Shown here: piece after piece, positions 17,595 through 26,176 of the stretch | Numbering within the stretch: the stretch's first letter is position 1 | Layout: the number at the start of each line of letters is the position of its first letter | Assembly: GCA_016788425.1 (NCBI GenBank) | Contig: JAEURQ010000004.1 | Span: 1 to 64,000, forward strand | Reading direction: 5' to 3' | DNA: 64,000 nucleotides | From: Chthonomonas sp. | GTDB taxonomy: Bacteria > Armatimonadota > Fimbriimonadia > Fimbriimonadales > Fimbriimonadaceae | The notes under the pieces: model-generated | What the model was told of the DNA's origin: nothing | The model's input: only the letters and a program-made list of their open reading frames with translations | Database searches by the model: none | Position numbers and translations under genes: made by a program

Positions 17595-18536
17595 ATGAAG
17601 AAAGCATTCACACTCATCGAGCTTCTCGTCGTGATCGCGATTATTGCGATCCTCGCCGCGATTCTGTTCCCGGTTTTCACCAAGGCTAAGATGGCCGCCA
17701 AGAAGACCGCCGACCTGAGCAACTCGAAGCAAATCGGCATCGCTCTGCAGCTTTATCTCAACGAAAGCGACGACGTGTACCCGCCGAGCAATCACCGCGA
17801 AAACGACGATCCCGACAAGGAAGTCCATTGGAGCTGGATGATTCTGCCGTACATGAAGAACGAGCAGATTTTCATCTCCCCCGCCGACAAGGTGGGCGGA
17901 TGGGCCCCGACGACCTGGAACGTACTGAATAACAACCGCGGCTTCGGCGTGCCGTCGTTCCAGCAAAGCCTGGGCCGCAGCACCAACCCGGGAACCCGAC
18001 AGGTGGCCCGCATTAGCTATGTCGCCAATCAAAACCTCATCGGTCGCAAGCGCCAAAGCACCGACACCAGCAACGTGGTGCCGCAGTTTGAAGTCAACGA
18101 CGTGAGCGGAACGATTATCATTGCTCCGGCCACCGAAGCCCCGCGGTGCATGAACGCCGATTGGGTTCCGGGCGGCAACGGCGGCGAGTTCCGCACGTAC
18201 CGGCCGGCGTTTGGCATCGCCAGCAAGGGTCAGCGCGCGCTCAGCGGCTCGGCTCAGCCCTCGCTCGGCGAACAACCGCTCGAAGCTCTCACCTGGGCCA
18301 CCGCGACTCGCATTTGGAACTGCGAACAAAACGTCGTGGGTCCGGATCACACGTTGCGATTTACGCACAGCGGTCGATTCGACGCGGGGAACAACTACGT
18401 GATGGCCGACACCAGCGCGAAGTACTGGAACACCGCGGCCACGTTCAGGGCGCAGCGATTCGCGTGGGGCCGCAAGGGGTACAGCGTCGGATTCCTGACG
18501 GTGATCGACCCCGCCACGGGCCTCGCGCTCGAATAG
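17595..18536 (+). CDS. Prepilin-like protein (H-X9-DG / DUF1559-like)
   Basis: 313 residues starting with [20 protein letters not shown], a type IV prepilin-like leader and helix, followed by ILFPVFTKAKMAAKKTADLSN. A large globular domain with THSGRFDAGNNYVMADTSAKYW near the end corresponds to the H-X9-D signature of the family. Such proteins are abundant in Armatimonadota and Planctomycetes; their roles are unclear, probably surface display or secretion. The frame extends upstream to 17430 but overlaps the dockerin gene there, so the ATG at 17595 is the start. Confidence 0.85.
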   Translation: MKKAFTLIELLVVIAIIAILAAILFPVFTKAKMAAKKTADLSNSKQIGIALQLYLNESDDVYPPSNHRENDDPDKEVHWSWMILPYMKNEQIFISPADKVGGWAPTTWNVLNNNRGFGVPSFQQSLGRSTNPGTRQVARISYVANQNLIGRKRQSTDTSNVVPQFEVNDVSGTIIIAPATEAPRCMNADWVPGGNGGEFRTYRPAFGIASKGQRALSGSAQPSLGEQPLEALTWATATRIWNCEQNVVGPDHTLRFTHSGRFDAGNNYVMADTSAKYWNTAATFRAQRFAWGRKGYSVGFLTVIDPATGLALE

Positions 18537-18544
18537 TTAGCAAG

Positions 18545-18572
18545 CCGGGGGGCGAAAAACTTCGTCCCCCGG
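18545..18572 (+). terminator. Terminator-like hairpin
   Basis: CCGGGGGGCGA and TTCGTCCCCCGG form a long GC-rich stem with a short A-rich loop just after the prepilin stop codon. The T run is short (CCTTTCCC), so termination may be weak. Confidence 0.5.
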
Positions 18573-18633
18573 AGGGCCTTTCCCACGTATTATTGAGTGA
18601 AGGGTCGCTCGTTGGCCCGGTTGAGGAGTGACT

Positions 18634-19062
18634 ATGACCAAGAAAACGAAAATTATCGCCATCGCCGCCGTGACCCTGCTGATGACCCCGATCGCGGTTC
18701 CGCAGATCAAGCAGATTATCAAGGTGATTGGCGTGGGCGCCGCCGTCAAGCAGTTCAACAAGGACATTAACAAGGCGTTTAACAAGCTCGCCAACCGCAG
18801 CGACACGGCCACCAAGATGACCAAGGTCGTCCCGATTCTCACCGTCGGCATCGGCAAATCAAACGCCATCGGCGCCGCCCAAGTCATGGGTCCGCCCAGC
18901 CTGGTGAAGCGGGTGAACGCCGTGGCCGCGCCCGAAACCGAGCTCTTCGGCAAGGAAATTCGCATTCGCGCGCTGATCCCGGTGGAGGACATGGACGTGA
19001 GTAAGGGCATCGACACCGTGGACGGCGTCGGCGTCAGCGGCATCGTCGATCTGAAGCTCTAA
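18634..19062 (+). CDS. Exported or membrane-associated protein of unknown function
   Basis: 142 residues. The N-terminus is hydrophobic (KIIAIAAVTLLMTPIAVPQIKQIIKVIGVGAAVKQF), perhaps a signal peptide with cleavage near the Pro. The rest is a small alpha/beta domain ending EDMDVSKGIDTVDGVGVSGIVDLKL. I do not recognise the family. I chose the ATG at 18634, with GAGGAG 6-8 bases upstream, over the GTG at 18628. A possible -10 (TATTAT) lies near 18587. It converges on the isomerase gene with a 4-base overlap. Confidence 0.6.
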   Translation: MTKKTKIIAIAAVTLLMTPIAVPQIKQIIKVIGVGAAVKQFNKDINKAFNKLANRSDTATKMTKVVPILTVGIGKSNAIGAAQVMGPPSLVKRVNAVAAPETELFGKEIRIRALIPVEDMDVSKGIDTVDGVGVSGIVDLKL

Positions 19063-19910
19063 CTTTGCAGAATCTCGTCTAGCGCCCGGCTGGTGTTCGC
19101 AATGCGAACCATCGGCGAGCGGGCGTAAAGCGGAATCATCTCCGCCGTGAGTGGCCCTTCGTACCCAATGGCGCGGAGGGCCTTCATCACGGCCGGGAAG
19201 TCCACATCGCCTTCGAGCAAGTCGACAAATCCGGCCGCGGTGCCCACCGATCGTCGGAAGTCCTTCATGTGGATGGCGGCGATTTTGTCACCGAGGTGCA
19301 GAATCCAGTCTTCGGGGTAGCCAAACGGCAGGATGTTGCCGACGTCGAGATACGCGCCGATCCACTCGCTATCAAACTGGGCGAGAAACATTTCCATTTC
19401 GCCCGGCGACATGAGGATCTTGTTCCAGACGTTCTCGATGCCCAGTCGCACCTTGTGCTCGGCTGCCAGCGGCAACACTTCGCGAAGTCCGGCGGCGGCG
19501 TTGCGCATGACCTCGCCATACGGCTGCGGAGCACGATCGGGCAGAAAGAACACGTCCACCGCGCCGGGAATCGTCAGCAGTACCGTCGCTCCGAGCCAAC
19601 TGGTGATGCGGATCATCGCCCGCAAGTCTTCGATCGCGGTTGCCCTCAGCGCCGGATCAGTGTCGCCCACCGAGCGACCCCAATACATGCCGCTGGCGAC
19701 CGTGTGCAAGCCAACTCCTTGCGACTCGGCATAGGCCACAATCTCGCGGCATTCCGCCTCGGTTGTGGAGAGGCAGAGCTCGGTGTCGCAGTTAATGGCC
19801 AGTTCGAGAGCGGGGAAACCGTTGTCGCGCGCCAGGTCAATTGCCTCGCGAGCCGGGAGCGTGCCTTCCAGACCGCCCGGGAACGACCAATAGTTGATCG
19901 CCTTGATCAC
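19059..19910 (-). CDS. Sugar phosphate isomerase/epimerase (xylose isomerase-like TIM barrel)
   Basis: 283 residues with the AP-endonuclease-2/IolE-like fold: INYWSFPGG, FPALELAIN, GLHTVASGMYWG, a metal-binding Glu in LGIENVWN, YLDVGNILPFG, then HMKDFRR and the final Glu in LTAEM. The family isomerises or epimerises sugars and inositols. The GTG start overlaps the stop of the upstream oxidoreductase (GTGA), so the pair is co-translated and probably acts in one sugar or inositol pathway. The substrate is unknown. Confidence 0.85.
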   Translation of the reverse strand: MIKAINYWSFPGGLEGTLPAREAIDLARDNGFPALELAINCDTELCLSTTEAECREIVAYAESQGVGLHTVASGMYWGRSVGDTDPALRATAIEDLRAMIRITSWLGATVLLTIPGAVDVFFLPDRAPQPYGEVMRNAAAGLREVLPLAAEHKVRLGIENVWNKILMSPGEMEMFLAQFDSEWIGAYLDVGNILPFGYPEDWILHLGDKIAAIHMKDFRRSVGTAAGFVDLLEGDVDFPAVMKALRAIGYEGPLTAEMIPLYARSPMVRIANTSRALDEILQS

Positions 19911-20896
19911 TGCGCGGCCTCCTTCACCTGGCGGATTTCGTCGAGCGTGACTTCCAGCGAACGCAGCGCCGAAGTCGGCGTGCATCGGTCCATCGGGCGG
20001 CCCGTGGTCAGGCAGTCGTAAAAGTATTTCAACTCGTGGTAGTAGCCGCCGAGGTCGTTGAGGTTGCCGCCGATATCGCCAGCGCTCATGCTCGCGAACA
20101 CGGGCACAAAGTTGGTCCCGTCGGCTTGGAACACCGTGAGCGGACCGCCATCGAAAATCGCCGCGCCGCGCTCAAAAATCGCTCGGAAGGCGTGCTTGAA
20201 CGGCGTCTTGGGGGGCAGGTTCCAGCCGCCCTCGGCGTGCACCACGGTCTTGCCGAACCGCATGGTGGTGAAAATTTGGCTCGGGCCGCGATCGTCAATT
20301 GTGCCGCGCGAGAACACCTCGTCGGGTTGCCCCAGCAGATGCAGCGCAAAGTCGGTGTCGTGGATGTGCATGTCCAGCGCGGCGCCACCACTCCGGGCTT
20401 CGTCGCCGATCCAGCCGTCAATGCTCCAACTCGGGAACTCGCCGTAGCGAATAAGGTTCAGCGAGAGCAACTCACCCAACTCGCCGGACTTTTTGAGCCG
20501 CTCCAACTCGGCGTACTCGTTCCAAAAGCGAATGCAGTGCCCGATCATCAACTGCCGGTTATTGCGTTCGGCGGCGGCGATCATTGCCGTGGCCTGAAAC
20601 GAATCGCGCGCCATCGGCTTTTCGCAGAACACGTGCTTGCCGTGGTCCAGCGCGGCGATCGCGGTTTCGGCGTGTACGTCGGTCGGCAGGCAGATATCCA
20701 CGACGTCAACATCGTTGGATTCGAGAATCTCTTTGAGGTCGTGCACCACGGTCGCGCCGTGATCGGCGGCGAGTTTCTCGGCACCTTCCATGCGGCTGGC
20801 GTGGGTCGCCACCACCTGCACGTCGGGCAGGCTTGAATAGACCGAACTGTGCATGCGGCCCATAAACCCGCATCCGACCAAAGCGACTCGAAGCAT
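19907..20896 (-). CDS. Gfo/Idh/MocA family oxidoreductase
   Basis: 329 residues. The Rossmann fold begins with RVALVGCGFMGRMHSSVY (GxGxxG), followed by DVVDICLPTDVHAETAIAAL, the signature HVFCEKPMA with the catalytic Lys, and GGAALDMHIHDTDFALHLLG with the conserved Asp/His pair. It oxidises or reduces a sugar or inositol derivative with NAD(P). It is the first gene of a two-gene operon with the isomerase. It is divergent from the ABC operon, with 74 bases between the two starts. Confidence 0.9.
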   Translation of the reverse strand: MLRVALVGCGFMGRMHSSVYSSLPDVQVVATHASRMEGAEKLAADHGATVVHDLKEILESNDVDVVDICLPTDVHAETAIAALDHGKHVFCEKPMARDSFQATAMIAAAERNNRQLMIGHCIRFWNEYAELERLKKSGELGELLSLNLIRYGEFPSWSIDGWIGDEARSGGAALDMHIHDTDFALHLLGQPDEVFSRGTIDDRGPSQIFTTMRFGKTVVHAEGGWNLPPKTPFKHAFRAIFERGAAIFDGGPLTVFQADGTNFVPVFASMSAGDIGGNLNDLGGYYHELKYFYDCLTTGRPMDRCTPTSALRSLEVTLDEIRQVKEAAQ

Positions 20897-20956
20897 GGCG
20901 CGAGTTTACTAAGAATTGCCCTGACTTTGGTCCCGCCCTGCGGAGGGGGCAACGTG

Positions 20957-20962
20957 TAGAAT
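20957..20962 (+). promoter_or_regulatory. -10 box of the ABC/NamZ operon
   Basis: TGTAGAAT (box TAGAAT at 20957-20962) lies 8 bases before the ATG at 20971, so transcription should begin at or next to the start codon. No Shine-Dalgarno fits between them. No convincing -35 is visible. Confidence 0.5.
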
Positions 20963-20970
20963 GCGAAGGT

Positions 20971-21885
20971 ATGTCTTTGGTCGAAGCTCGCAACCTCACG
21001 GTCCAATACCGAGCGTTCACGGCCCTCCAAAACTTTAGCGCGAGCATTGGTCCCGGTTGTACGGGTCTGCTGGGGCCAAACGGGGCGGGCAAAACGACGT
21101 TCATCAAGACCATGATGGGGTTCATTCGCCCCGCGGTCGGTTCGGTGACCGTCCTCGGATTGGACTCGGCGACCGAGAGTCGCAAAATTCGGCAAGCCGT
21201 CGGGTTTATGCCCGAGCAGGATTGCCACATTCCGGGCATCAGCGCGGTGGGCTTTGTCGCCTATGCCGGAGAGCTCTCGGGCATGCCCGCCGACCAGGCG
21301 CTGCGCCGCGCCCACGAGGTGCTGGAATACTGCGGCCTCGGCGAGGCGCGCTACCGGCTGGTGGAGACCTACTCCACCGGGATGAAGCAGCGCATCAAGC
21401 TGGCGCAAGCTCTGATTCACGGGCCGAAACTCTTGTTTTTGGATGAGCCGACGAACGGCCTCGACCCGCGTGGTCGCGAAGACATGCTGGAACTTGTGCG
21501 CTCGATTTCGCACGGCAAGGATGTCAACGTGATTGTGAGCTCGCACTTGCTGCCCGACATCGAGCGCACCTGCGACCAAGTGGTCGTGGTCGCCAAGGGC
21601 GAACTCCGCGCGGAGGGATTGATTTCCGACCTGACCCGCCTGGAAGGCGCGCCGCTGGACATCGAGCTCAAGGAGGCCAGCCCCGGCTACGTGCACGCCC
21701 TGCAAGAAGCGGGGCTTCAATTCATCCACGCGCTCGGCAGCACGGTTCGAGTGCGCGGCGAAGGCCGCCCCGAGGAGACCGGTCGCCGCGTGCTGGAAAT
21801 CGCCCGGAAAGCCGGTGTGCAGGTTCGCGGCTACCAGGTCGCCACACGCAGTTTGGAAGAAGCATTTTTGGAGGTCATTCGATAA
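20971..21885 (+). CDS. ABC transporter ATP-binding protein
   Basis: 304 residues with Walker A GPNGAGKTT, Q-loop MPEQD, an ABC signature variant STGMKQR, Walker B LLFLDEP and the switch His in VSSHLL. The C-terminal 80 residues form an accessory domain usual in ABC-2 exporter ATPases. It is the first gene of a five-gene operon, ATPase-permease-ATPase-permease-NamZ, with overlapping or abutting ends. The two ATPases may pair with the two permeases as one export system. Confidence 0.92.
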   Translation: MSLVEARNLTVQYRAFTALQNFSASIGPGCTGLLGPNGAGKTTFIKTMMGFIRPAVGSVTVLGLDSATESRKIRQAVGFMPEQDCHIPGISAVGFVAYAGELSGMPADQALRRAHEVLEYCGLGEARYRLVETYSTGMKQRIKLAQALIHGPKLLFLDEPTNGLDPRGREDMLELVRSISHGKDVNVIVSSHLLPDIERTCDQVVVVAKGELRAEGLISDLTRLEGAPLDIELKEASPGYVHALQEAGLQFIHALGSTVRVRGEGRPEETGRRVLEIARKAGVQVRGYQVATRSLEEAFLEVIR

Positions 21886-22865
21886 TGGCGAGCGAAGAAC
21901 ACTATCTGTCCCCGGTCGCCGACCTCACCTATCGCAACTACGATGGGCCGCTCGGCTCGGTCAAGGCGCGTTGGCTGGCCATCGCCCTGTATCAACTCAA
22001 ACGCAGCATCAAGAACCGCTTCCTGTGGGTCATGGCGGTCGGCTCGGGTTGGTACTACTTCATGATGATGATCATCTTCTTTTTCCTTGAGCAAGTTGTT
22101 GGTCAGGGAGGGGAAGCCGGTCAGCGGCAGTTCAAGGAGTTTCTCGCGCGCATCAATTGGCGGGACCAGTTTCTTCTTGGCTTCAGCTACAGCCAACTCA
22201 TCTACTTCATCTTGGCGTGGATGCTCGGCGCGGGCGCGATTGCCAACGACAACCGCTCTAACGCGCTGCTCGTGTATCTGAGCAAGCCGTGCAGCAAGTT
22301 CGACTACGTATTCGGCAAGTGGATGGGCGTGTTTATGCCGCTCTTTGGCCTGCAGATGTTGGCGACCATCTTCTTTTGGCTCTACGGCGGGCTGAGCTTC
22401 AACTCGTATGGGTTCATGTCGCAGGCGGGTGTGGTGATCCTGCAGATGATCCCCGTTCACCTGATGAGCGCGGCGCTCCTGGCGAGCGTCGTCATTGGCA
22501 TTTCGAGCCTGTTCAACCAAGGCCGGGTAGCGGGCTCGACCTTTGCCGGGGTCTATCTCATCACCAACTTCTTTACGCAGTTTGTGGTGATGACGATCTT
22601 GAGTCAGCTGCGAGACGGCGGTTCCCGCTTGGCCAACGTCAAACCGGGGCTATTCACCATGTACTACTGCTCGCTGGATGGAATTCAAATCGGCCTTGCG
22701 AAAATCCTGCTGGGCACGGATGGCTCCCCGGCGTTTGGGATCAATAGTCGCTTACCGAATATCCCGATACCGAGCACATTCCTCATGGTGGCGGCGTGGC
22801 TCGTTATCTGCCTCATTGGCATCGGCATCGCCTGGAAGAAGGTGCAAGCCGTGGAGGTGGTCTAA
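21885..22865 (+). CDS. ABC-2 type transporter permease
   Basis: 326 residues with about six membrane helices, including FLWVMAVGSGWYYFMMMIIFFF, LIYFILAWMLGAGAIANDNRSNALLVYLSKP and VVILQMIPVHLMSAALLASVV, and a last one near the C-terminus (FLMVAAWLVICLIGIGIAW). The AIANDNRSNALLVYLSKP stretch is typical of ABC-2 permeases. The start overlaps the ATPase stop (TAATG) and the stop abuts the next ATPase. Confidence 0.85.
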   Translation: MASEEHYLSPVADLTYRNYDGPLGSVKARWLAIALYQLKRSIKNRFLWVMAVGSGWYYFMMMIIFFFLEQVVGQGGEAGQRQFKEFLARINWRDQFLLGFSYSQLIYFILAWMLGAGAIANDNRSNALLVYLSKPCSKFDYVFGKWMGVFMPLFGLQMLATIFFWLYGGLSFNSYGFMSQAGVVILQMIPVHLMSAALLASVVIGISSLFNQGRVAGSTFAGVYLITNFFTQFVVMTILSQLRDGGSRLANVKPGLFTMYYCSLDGIQIGLAKILLGTDGSPAFGINSRLPNIPIPSTFLMVAAWLVICLIGIGIAWKKVQAVEVV

Positions 22866-23777
22866 ATGATTACCTTCGAGTCGGCGAGTCGCTGGTACGG
22901 GCAGGTTATCGGCATGAACGATGTCACCTGCACGATCCCGAGCGGAGTCACGGCGTTGCTCGGCATGAATGGCGCGGGCAAAACTACGATGCTGCGGCTG
23001 ATCACCGGGCAACTTCGGCCAACCACTGGTCGCGTGCTCGTCGAAGGTATGGAGCCGTTTGCCAACCCCGATGTCTACCGCCTGCTAGGTTATTGCCCCG
23101 AGATTGACAACTTCTACGAAACCATGACTGGCACGCAGTTTGTCACGCACCTCGCGCGGCTGGCCGGTTACGACGCGGCGGAGGCTCGTCGTCGAGCGGC
23201 GATGATGATCGAACGCGTGGGCATGGCCGAGCGCGCCGACCGCAAGATCAAGGGCTACAGCAAGGGCATGCGGCAGCGCATCAAACTCGCGCAGGCCATG
23301 GTGCACGACCCCAGGGCGATTCTGCTCGACGAGCCGCTCAACGGCCTCGACCCCGTGGGCCGACGCGAATTTATGGACTTGCTCCACAGCTTTGCGCAAG
23401 AGGGCCGCACGATTTTGGTGAGTAGCCACATTCTGTTTGAGGTCGAGCAGATGACCTCGAACATCGTGCTCTTGCATCGCGGAAGGTTGCTGGCGAATGG
23501 CAATATCCGCGTGATCCGCGATTTGATCGACCGGTTTCCGCACCGGATTTCGATCCACACTCCGGCGCCCGACCAAGTCGCCAGTTTGCTGGCGCAGCAG
23601 GCTTTCACGATCTCCGTGCGCAAAACGCGCGACGGCGTGGAAGTCGAGACTCGCCAACCCGACCAGTTCTATGAGTTCATTCCGCAGGTCGCGCTTGATC
23701 ATCAATTGCCGATCGTCGGCTTTAGCAGCCCCGACAACAACTTGGAATCCGTGTTCCGCTACCTGGTGACGACATGA
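22866..23777 (+). CDS. ABC transporter ATP-binding protein
   Basis: 303 residues: Walker A GMNGAGKTT (Met replaces the usual Pro), Q-loop CPEIDNF, signature YSKGMRQR, Walker B AILLDEPLNGLDP and switch His VSSHILFEVEQM. A C-terminal accessory domain (about 215-303) follows. It is paired with the permease at 23774, whose ATG overlaps this stop codon. Confidence 0.92.
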   Translation: MITFESASRWYGQVIGMNDVTCTIPSGVTALLGMNGAGKTTMLRLITGQLRPTTGRVLVEGMEPFANPDVYRLLGYCPEIDNFYETMTGTQFVTHLARLAGYDAAEARRRAAMMIERVGMAERADRKIKGYSKGMRQRIKLAQAMVHDPRAILLDEPLNGLDPVGRREFMDLLHSFAQEGRTILVSSHILFEVEQMTSNIVLLHRGRLLANGNIRVIRDLIDRFPHRISIHTPAPDQVASLLAQQAFTISVRKTRDGVEVETRQPDQFYEFIPQVALDHQLPIVGFSSPDNNLESVFRYLVTT

Positions 23778-24541
23778 TCGGCTACATCTTTAGCAGTAGT
23801 TTCCGCGAGTTGATGCGGCCTCGGCGCGTAGCGCCGTGGATTTTGGCGATCGTCCTGATTGCCATGATCGGCGCGTTCACCGCCACGCAAATGCGCGGCA
23901 CGCCCATCCGGGATGCGTATGGCTCGATCTCCTCGCTGTTCATTTTTCGGCTTGTCGCGCTCATGAGCAGCGTGTTCAGCGTCGCGGTGGTGGCGCAAGA
24001 AGTCGAGCAAAAGACGATTGTGTATTTGCTGACCCGGCCCGTGGATCGGCGGACGATGCTGATCGGGCGCGCGCTGGCGAGTGCGGCCACGGTCGGCGCG
24101 CTGTCCTCGCTCGCGGTCATCGTGTTCCGCCTGCTTGTGATGCGCAATTCGCCGCAATTGTGGTCGGGTGTGGGCGCGGAGCTGCTCGCCGTGAACCTCG
24201 GCGCGTTTGCCTACGCCGGGCTGTTTGTGTTCATTTCGCTGCTCGCCAACAAGGCGACCACGATTTGCTTGCTCTACGCGTTCGGGTTCGAAACCTTCAC
24301 CGGCGTTACGCCGGGCTCGCTGCAGTACGGCTCGATTTTCGCGCACATGAACGGCATCGCGCAGCATCCCTCGCTCAGCAGTGGCGGCGTGCTCAGCGGC
24401 CTGAGCGGCCAGTCGAACAACAACCCGATCTTGCCCGGCGTAGCGATTCCGGTGCTGCTGATTGTTGGCGCGGCCGGGCTCAGCATCGCCGCGTACTGGT
24501 TCTACGTGTTCGAGTTTCTGCCGCGCGAGGACGCCGAGTGA
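23774..24541 (+). CDS. ABC-2 type transporter permease
   Basis: 255 residues with six predicted membrane helices, starting WILAIVLIAMIGAF and ending LLIVGAAGLSIAAYWFYVFEFLP. The VAQEVEQKTIVYLLTRPVDRRTMLIGR segment is the cytoplasmic loop typical of ABC-2 permeases of this type. It overlaps both neighbours by 4 bases. The substrate is unknown; the NamZ gene next door hints at a cell-wall link. Confidence 0.85.
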   Translation: MIGYIFSSSFRELMRPRRVAPWILAIVLIAMIGAFTATQMRGTPIRDAYGSISSLFIFRLVALMSSVFSVAVVAQEVEQKTIVYLLTRPVDRRTMLIGRALASAATVGALSSLAVIVFRLLVMRNSPQLWSGVGAELLAVNLGAFAYAGLFVFISLLANKATTICLLYAFGFETFTGVTPGSLQYGSIFAHMNGIAQHPSLSSGGVLSGLSGQSNNNPILPGVAIPVLLIVGAAGLSIAAYWFYVFEFLPREDAE

Positions 24542-25704
24542 CGCGGATTGGGGCCGAGATTTGGGCGGCCGATGGTTTCGCCGCTCTTCGCGGCAAGCGA
24601 GTTGGCTTGGTGATGAACCAAGCCAGCATGCTTTCGGACTTCACCTCGACGCTGGATGCGATGCTCGCCGCCAAGGTGGACCTACGCACGGTTTTCGGCC
24701 CGCAGCACGGCCTTTGGGGGCACACCCAAGACAACATGATCGAGTGGGAGGGCGAGGGCGAAACCGGTTCGGGATTCCGCATTCTTTCGCTGTACGGGGA
24801 GCACCGCGAGCCGACCGATGCGATGCTGGCCGGGCTCGATGTGTTGGTGGTGGATCTTCCGGATGTCGGCGCGCGCTACTACACGTTCATTTGGACGCTG
24901 GCCCTGTGCATGCGGGCCTGTAGCCGCGTGGGGTTGCCGGTGGTGGTGCTCGATCGCCCGAATCCGATTGGCGGCGAGGTGGTCGAGGGTCCGCGCATGC
25001 GGCCCGAAATGGAAAGTTTCGTCGGGCTGTTTCCGATTGTCGCCCGCCACGGCATGACGATCGGCGAGATCGCGCGCTGGCTCCAGGCGACCCAGTTTCC
25101 GAAGTGCGAGCTCTCGGTGGTCGAGATGGAGGGCTGGACTCGCAACATGCATTGGCCGCAAACCGGTCGTCCGTGGGCCATGCCCAGCCCCAACATGCCG
25201 ACCTACGAAACCGCGCTCGTCTACTCCGGCATGTGCCTTTTTGAGGGCACGAAAATGAGTGAGGGTCGCGGCACGACGCGCCCGTTTGAGATTCTTGGCG
25301 CGCCCGGCGTGGACGGCGCGCGACTCGCCGCGCTCCTCAACGCCGAGCAATTCCCGGGCGTGGTGTTCCGTCCGTACTCGTTTGAGCCCACGTTCCAAAA
25401 GCACGCGCGGCAGATTTGTGGCGGCGTGCATTGGCACGTCACCGACCCGTTCGCGCTCGAATCGGTGGAGGTGACGTTCGTAATGCTGCAGTTGCTGTGG
25501 CGGCACTGGCCGGATGTAGCGATCCACCAAGACCCGCCCTACGAGTATGTGTGGGATCGTCGCCCGCTCGATCTGCTCACCGGCGACCCAGCGCTCACGG
25601 CGTGGATCGAGGAAGGTGGTCCGCGGGAGGAATTGGAAGATCGGCTGGACGCGGACGCGTCGGCCTGGCGCGCGGAGCGGCAGCCGCACTTGTTGTACGG
25701 CTAG
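24538..25704 (+). CDS. namZ: NamZ-family exo-beta-N-acetylmuramidase (DUF1343)
   Basis: 388 residues with the family hallmarks RVGLVMNQASML, FGPQHGLWG, LSLYGEHREPT, VVDLPDVGARYYTFIWTL, VLDRPNPIGG and FEGTKMSEGRGTTRPFEILGAP. NamZ removes N-acetylmuramate from the non-reducing ends of peptidoglycan fragments. The GTG start overlaps the permease stop (GTGA). No signal peptide is visible, unlike secreted NamZ proteins, so a cytoplasmic role on imported or recycled muropeptides is possible. Confidence 0.88.
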   Translation: MTRIGAEIWAADGFAALRGKRVGLVMNQASMLSDFTSTLDAMLAAKVDLRTVFGPQHGLWGHTQDNMIEWEGEGETGSGFRILSLYGEHREPTDAMLAGLDVLVVDLPDVGARYYTFIWTLALCMRACSRVGLPVVVLDRPNPIGGEVVEGPRMRPEMESFVGLFPIVARHGMTIGEIARWLQATQFPKCELSVVEMEGWTRNMHWPQTGRPWAMPSPNMPTYETALVYSGMCLFEGTKMSEGRGTTRPFEILGAPGVDGARLAALLNAEQFPGVVFRPYSFEPTFQKHARQICGGVHWHVTDPFALESVEVTFVMLQLLWRHWPDVAIHQDPPYEYVWDRRPLDLLTGDPALTAWIEEGGPREELEDRLDADASAWRAERQPHLLYG

Positions 25705-25728
25705 CACTATAGCTCTTAGTGCTATAGT
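25703..25728 (+). promoter_or_regulatory. Operator/promoter of the XRE gene
   Basis: AGCACTA (25703-25709) and TAGTGCT (25717-25723) form an inverted repeat, and CTATAG appears twice 15 bp apart. The second arm runs into the -10 box TATAGT (25723-25728), which lies 6 bases before the ATG. A repressor bound here would block its own leaderless promoter. Confidence 0.55.
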
Positions 25729-25734
25729 TAGCGG

Positions 25735-26052
25735 ATGGCGAAGACTTATCGGTCAAGTGCAATGGTGTCGGCGCATCAAACCGCCGACGACCTGGCCGAG
25801 ATCGGCCTGATCAGCAAGCAGACGATGCGAGAATTTGATGACGCCTGTCTCACAACGATCGGTGTTCTGAGCGCTGAGGAGATTCGCGACATCCGGCTTA
25901 AGGCTCAAGTCAGCCAAGCGGTTTTTGCCATGTATCTCAATGTTTCGGTTGGCGTGGTCAGCAAGTGGGAGCGTGGAGAAAAGCACCCGTCGGGCACCGC
26001 GCTCAAGCTACTCACGGTCGTGCGAGAGAAGGGCCTTGAAGCCATCGCCTAG
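25735..26052 (+). CDS. XRE-family HTH regulator, HigA2/antitoxin-like, without a toxin
   Basis: 105 residues: a flexible N-terminus, then an XRE HTH at about 50-95 (LSAEEIRDIRLKAQVSQAVFAMYLNVSVGVVSKWERGEKHPSGTALKLL). This matches HigA-like antitoxins that usually follow a RelE/HigB toxin gene. Here the upstream gene is NamZ and downstream is tRNA-Val, so no toxin is present. Self-control through the overlapping inverted repeat is likely. A stand-alone repressor is the alternative. Confidence 0.8.
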   Translation: MAKTYRSSAMVSAHQTADDLAEIGLISKQTMREFDDACLTTIGVLSAEEIRDIRLKAQVSQAVFAMYLNVSVGVVSKWERGEKHPSGTALKLLTVVREKGLEAIA

Positions 26053-26065
26053 AACGAAGGTGGAA

Positions 26066-26140
26066 TGGTGGTCGGTACGGGATTTGAACCTGTGACCCCT
26101 ACAATGTCAATGTAGTGCTCTACCACTGAGCTAACCGACC
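26066..26140 (-). tRNA. tRNA-Val (GAC)
   Basis: The minus strand folds as a 75-nt tRNA: acceptor GGTCGGT/ACCGACC, discriminator A, encoded CCA, D arm TAGCTCAGTGGTAGAGC, anticodon arm CTACATTGACATTGTAG with anticodon GAC, and T arm CAGGTTCAAATCC. A -10 TATAAT (plus-strand ATTATA, 26151-26156) precedes it, in the same GTGGTATAAT context as tRNA-Lys. Confidence 0.95.
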
Positions 26141-26176
26141 CGGTGAGGGGATTATACCACCCGGACTTTCGCCGTG

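Noticed and set aside
16070-17740. 556-codon open frame antisense to the dockerin-type gene
   Set aside because: The product is Arg/Ala/Val-rich without structure, and the opposite strand has a signal peptide and dockerin repeats.
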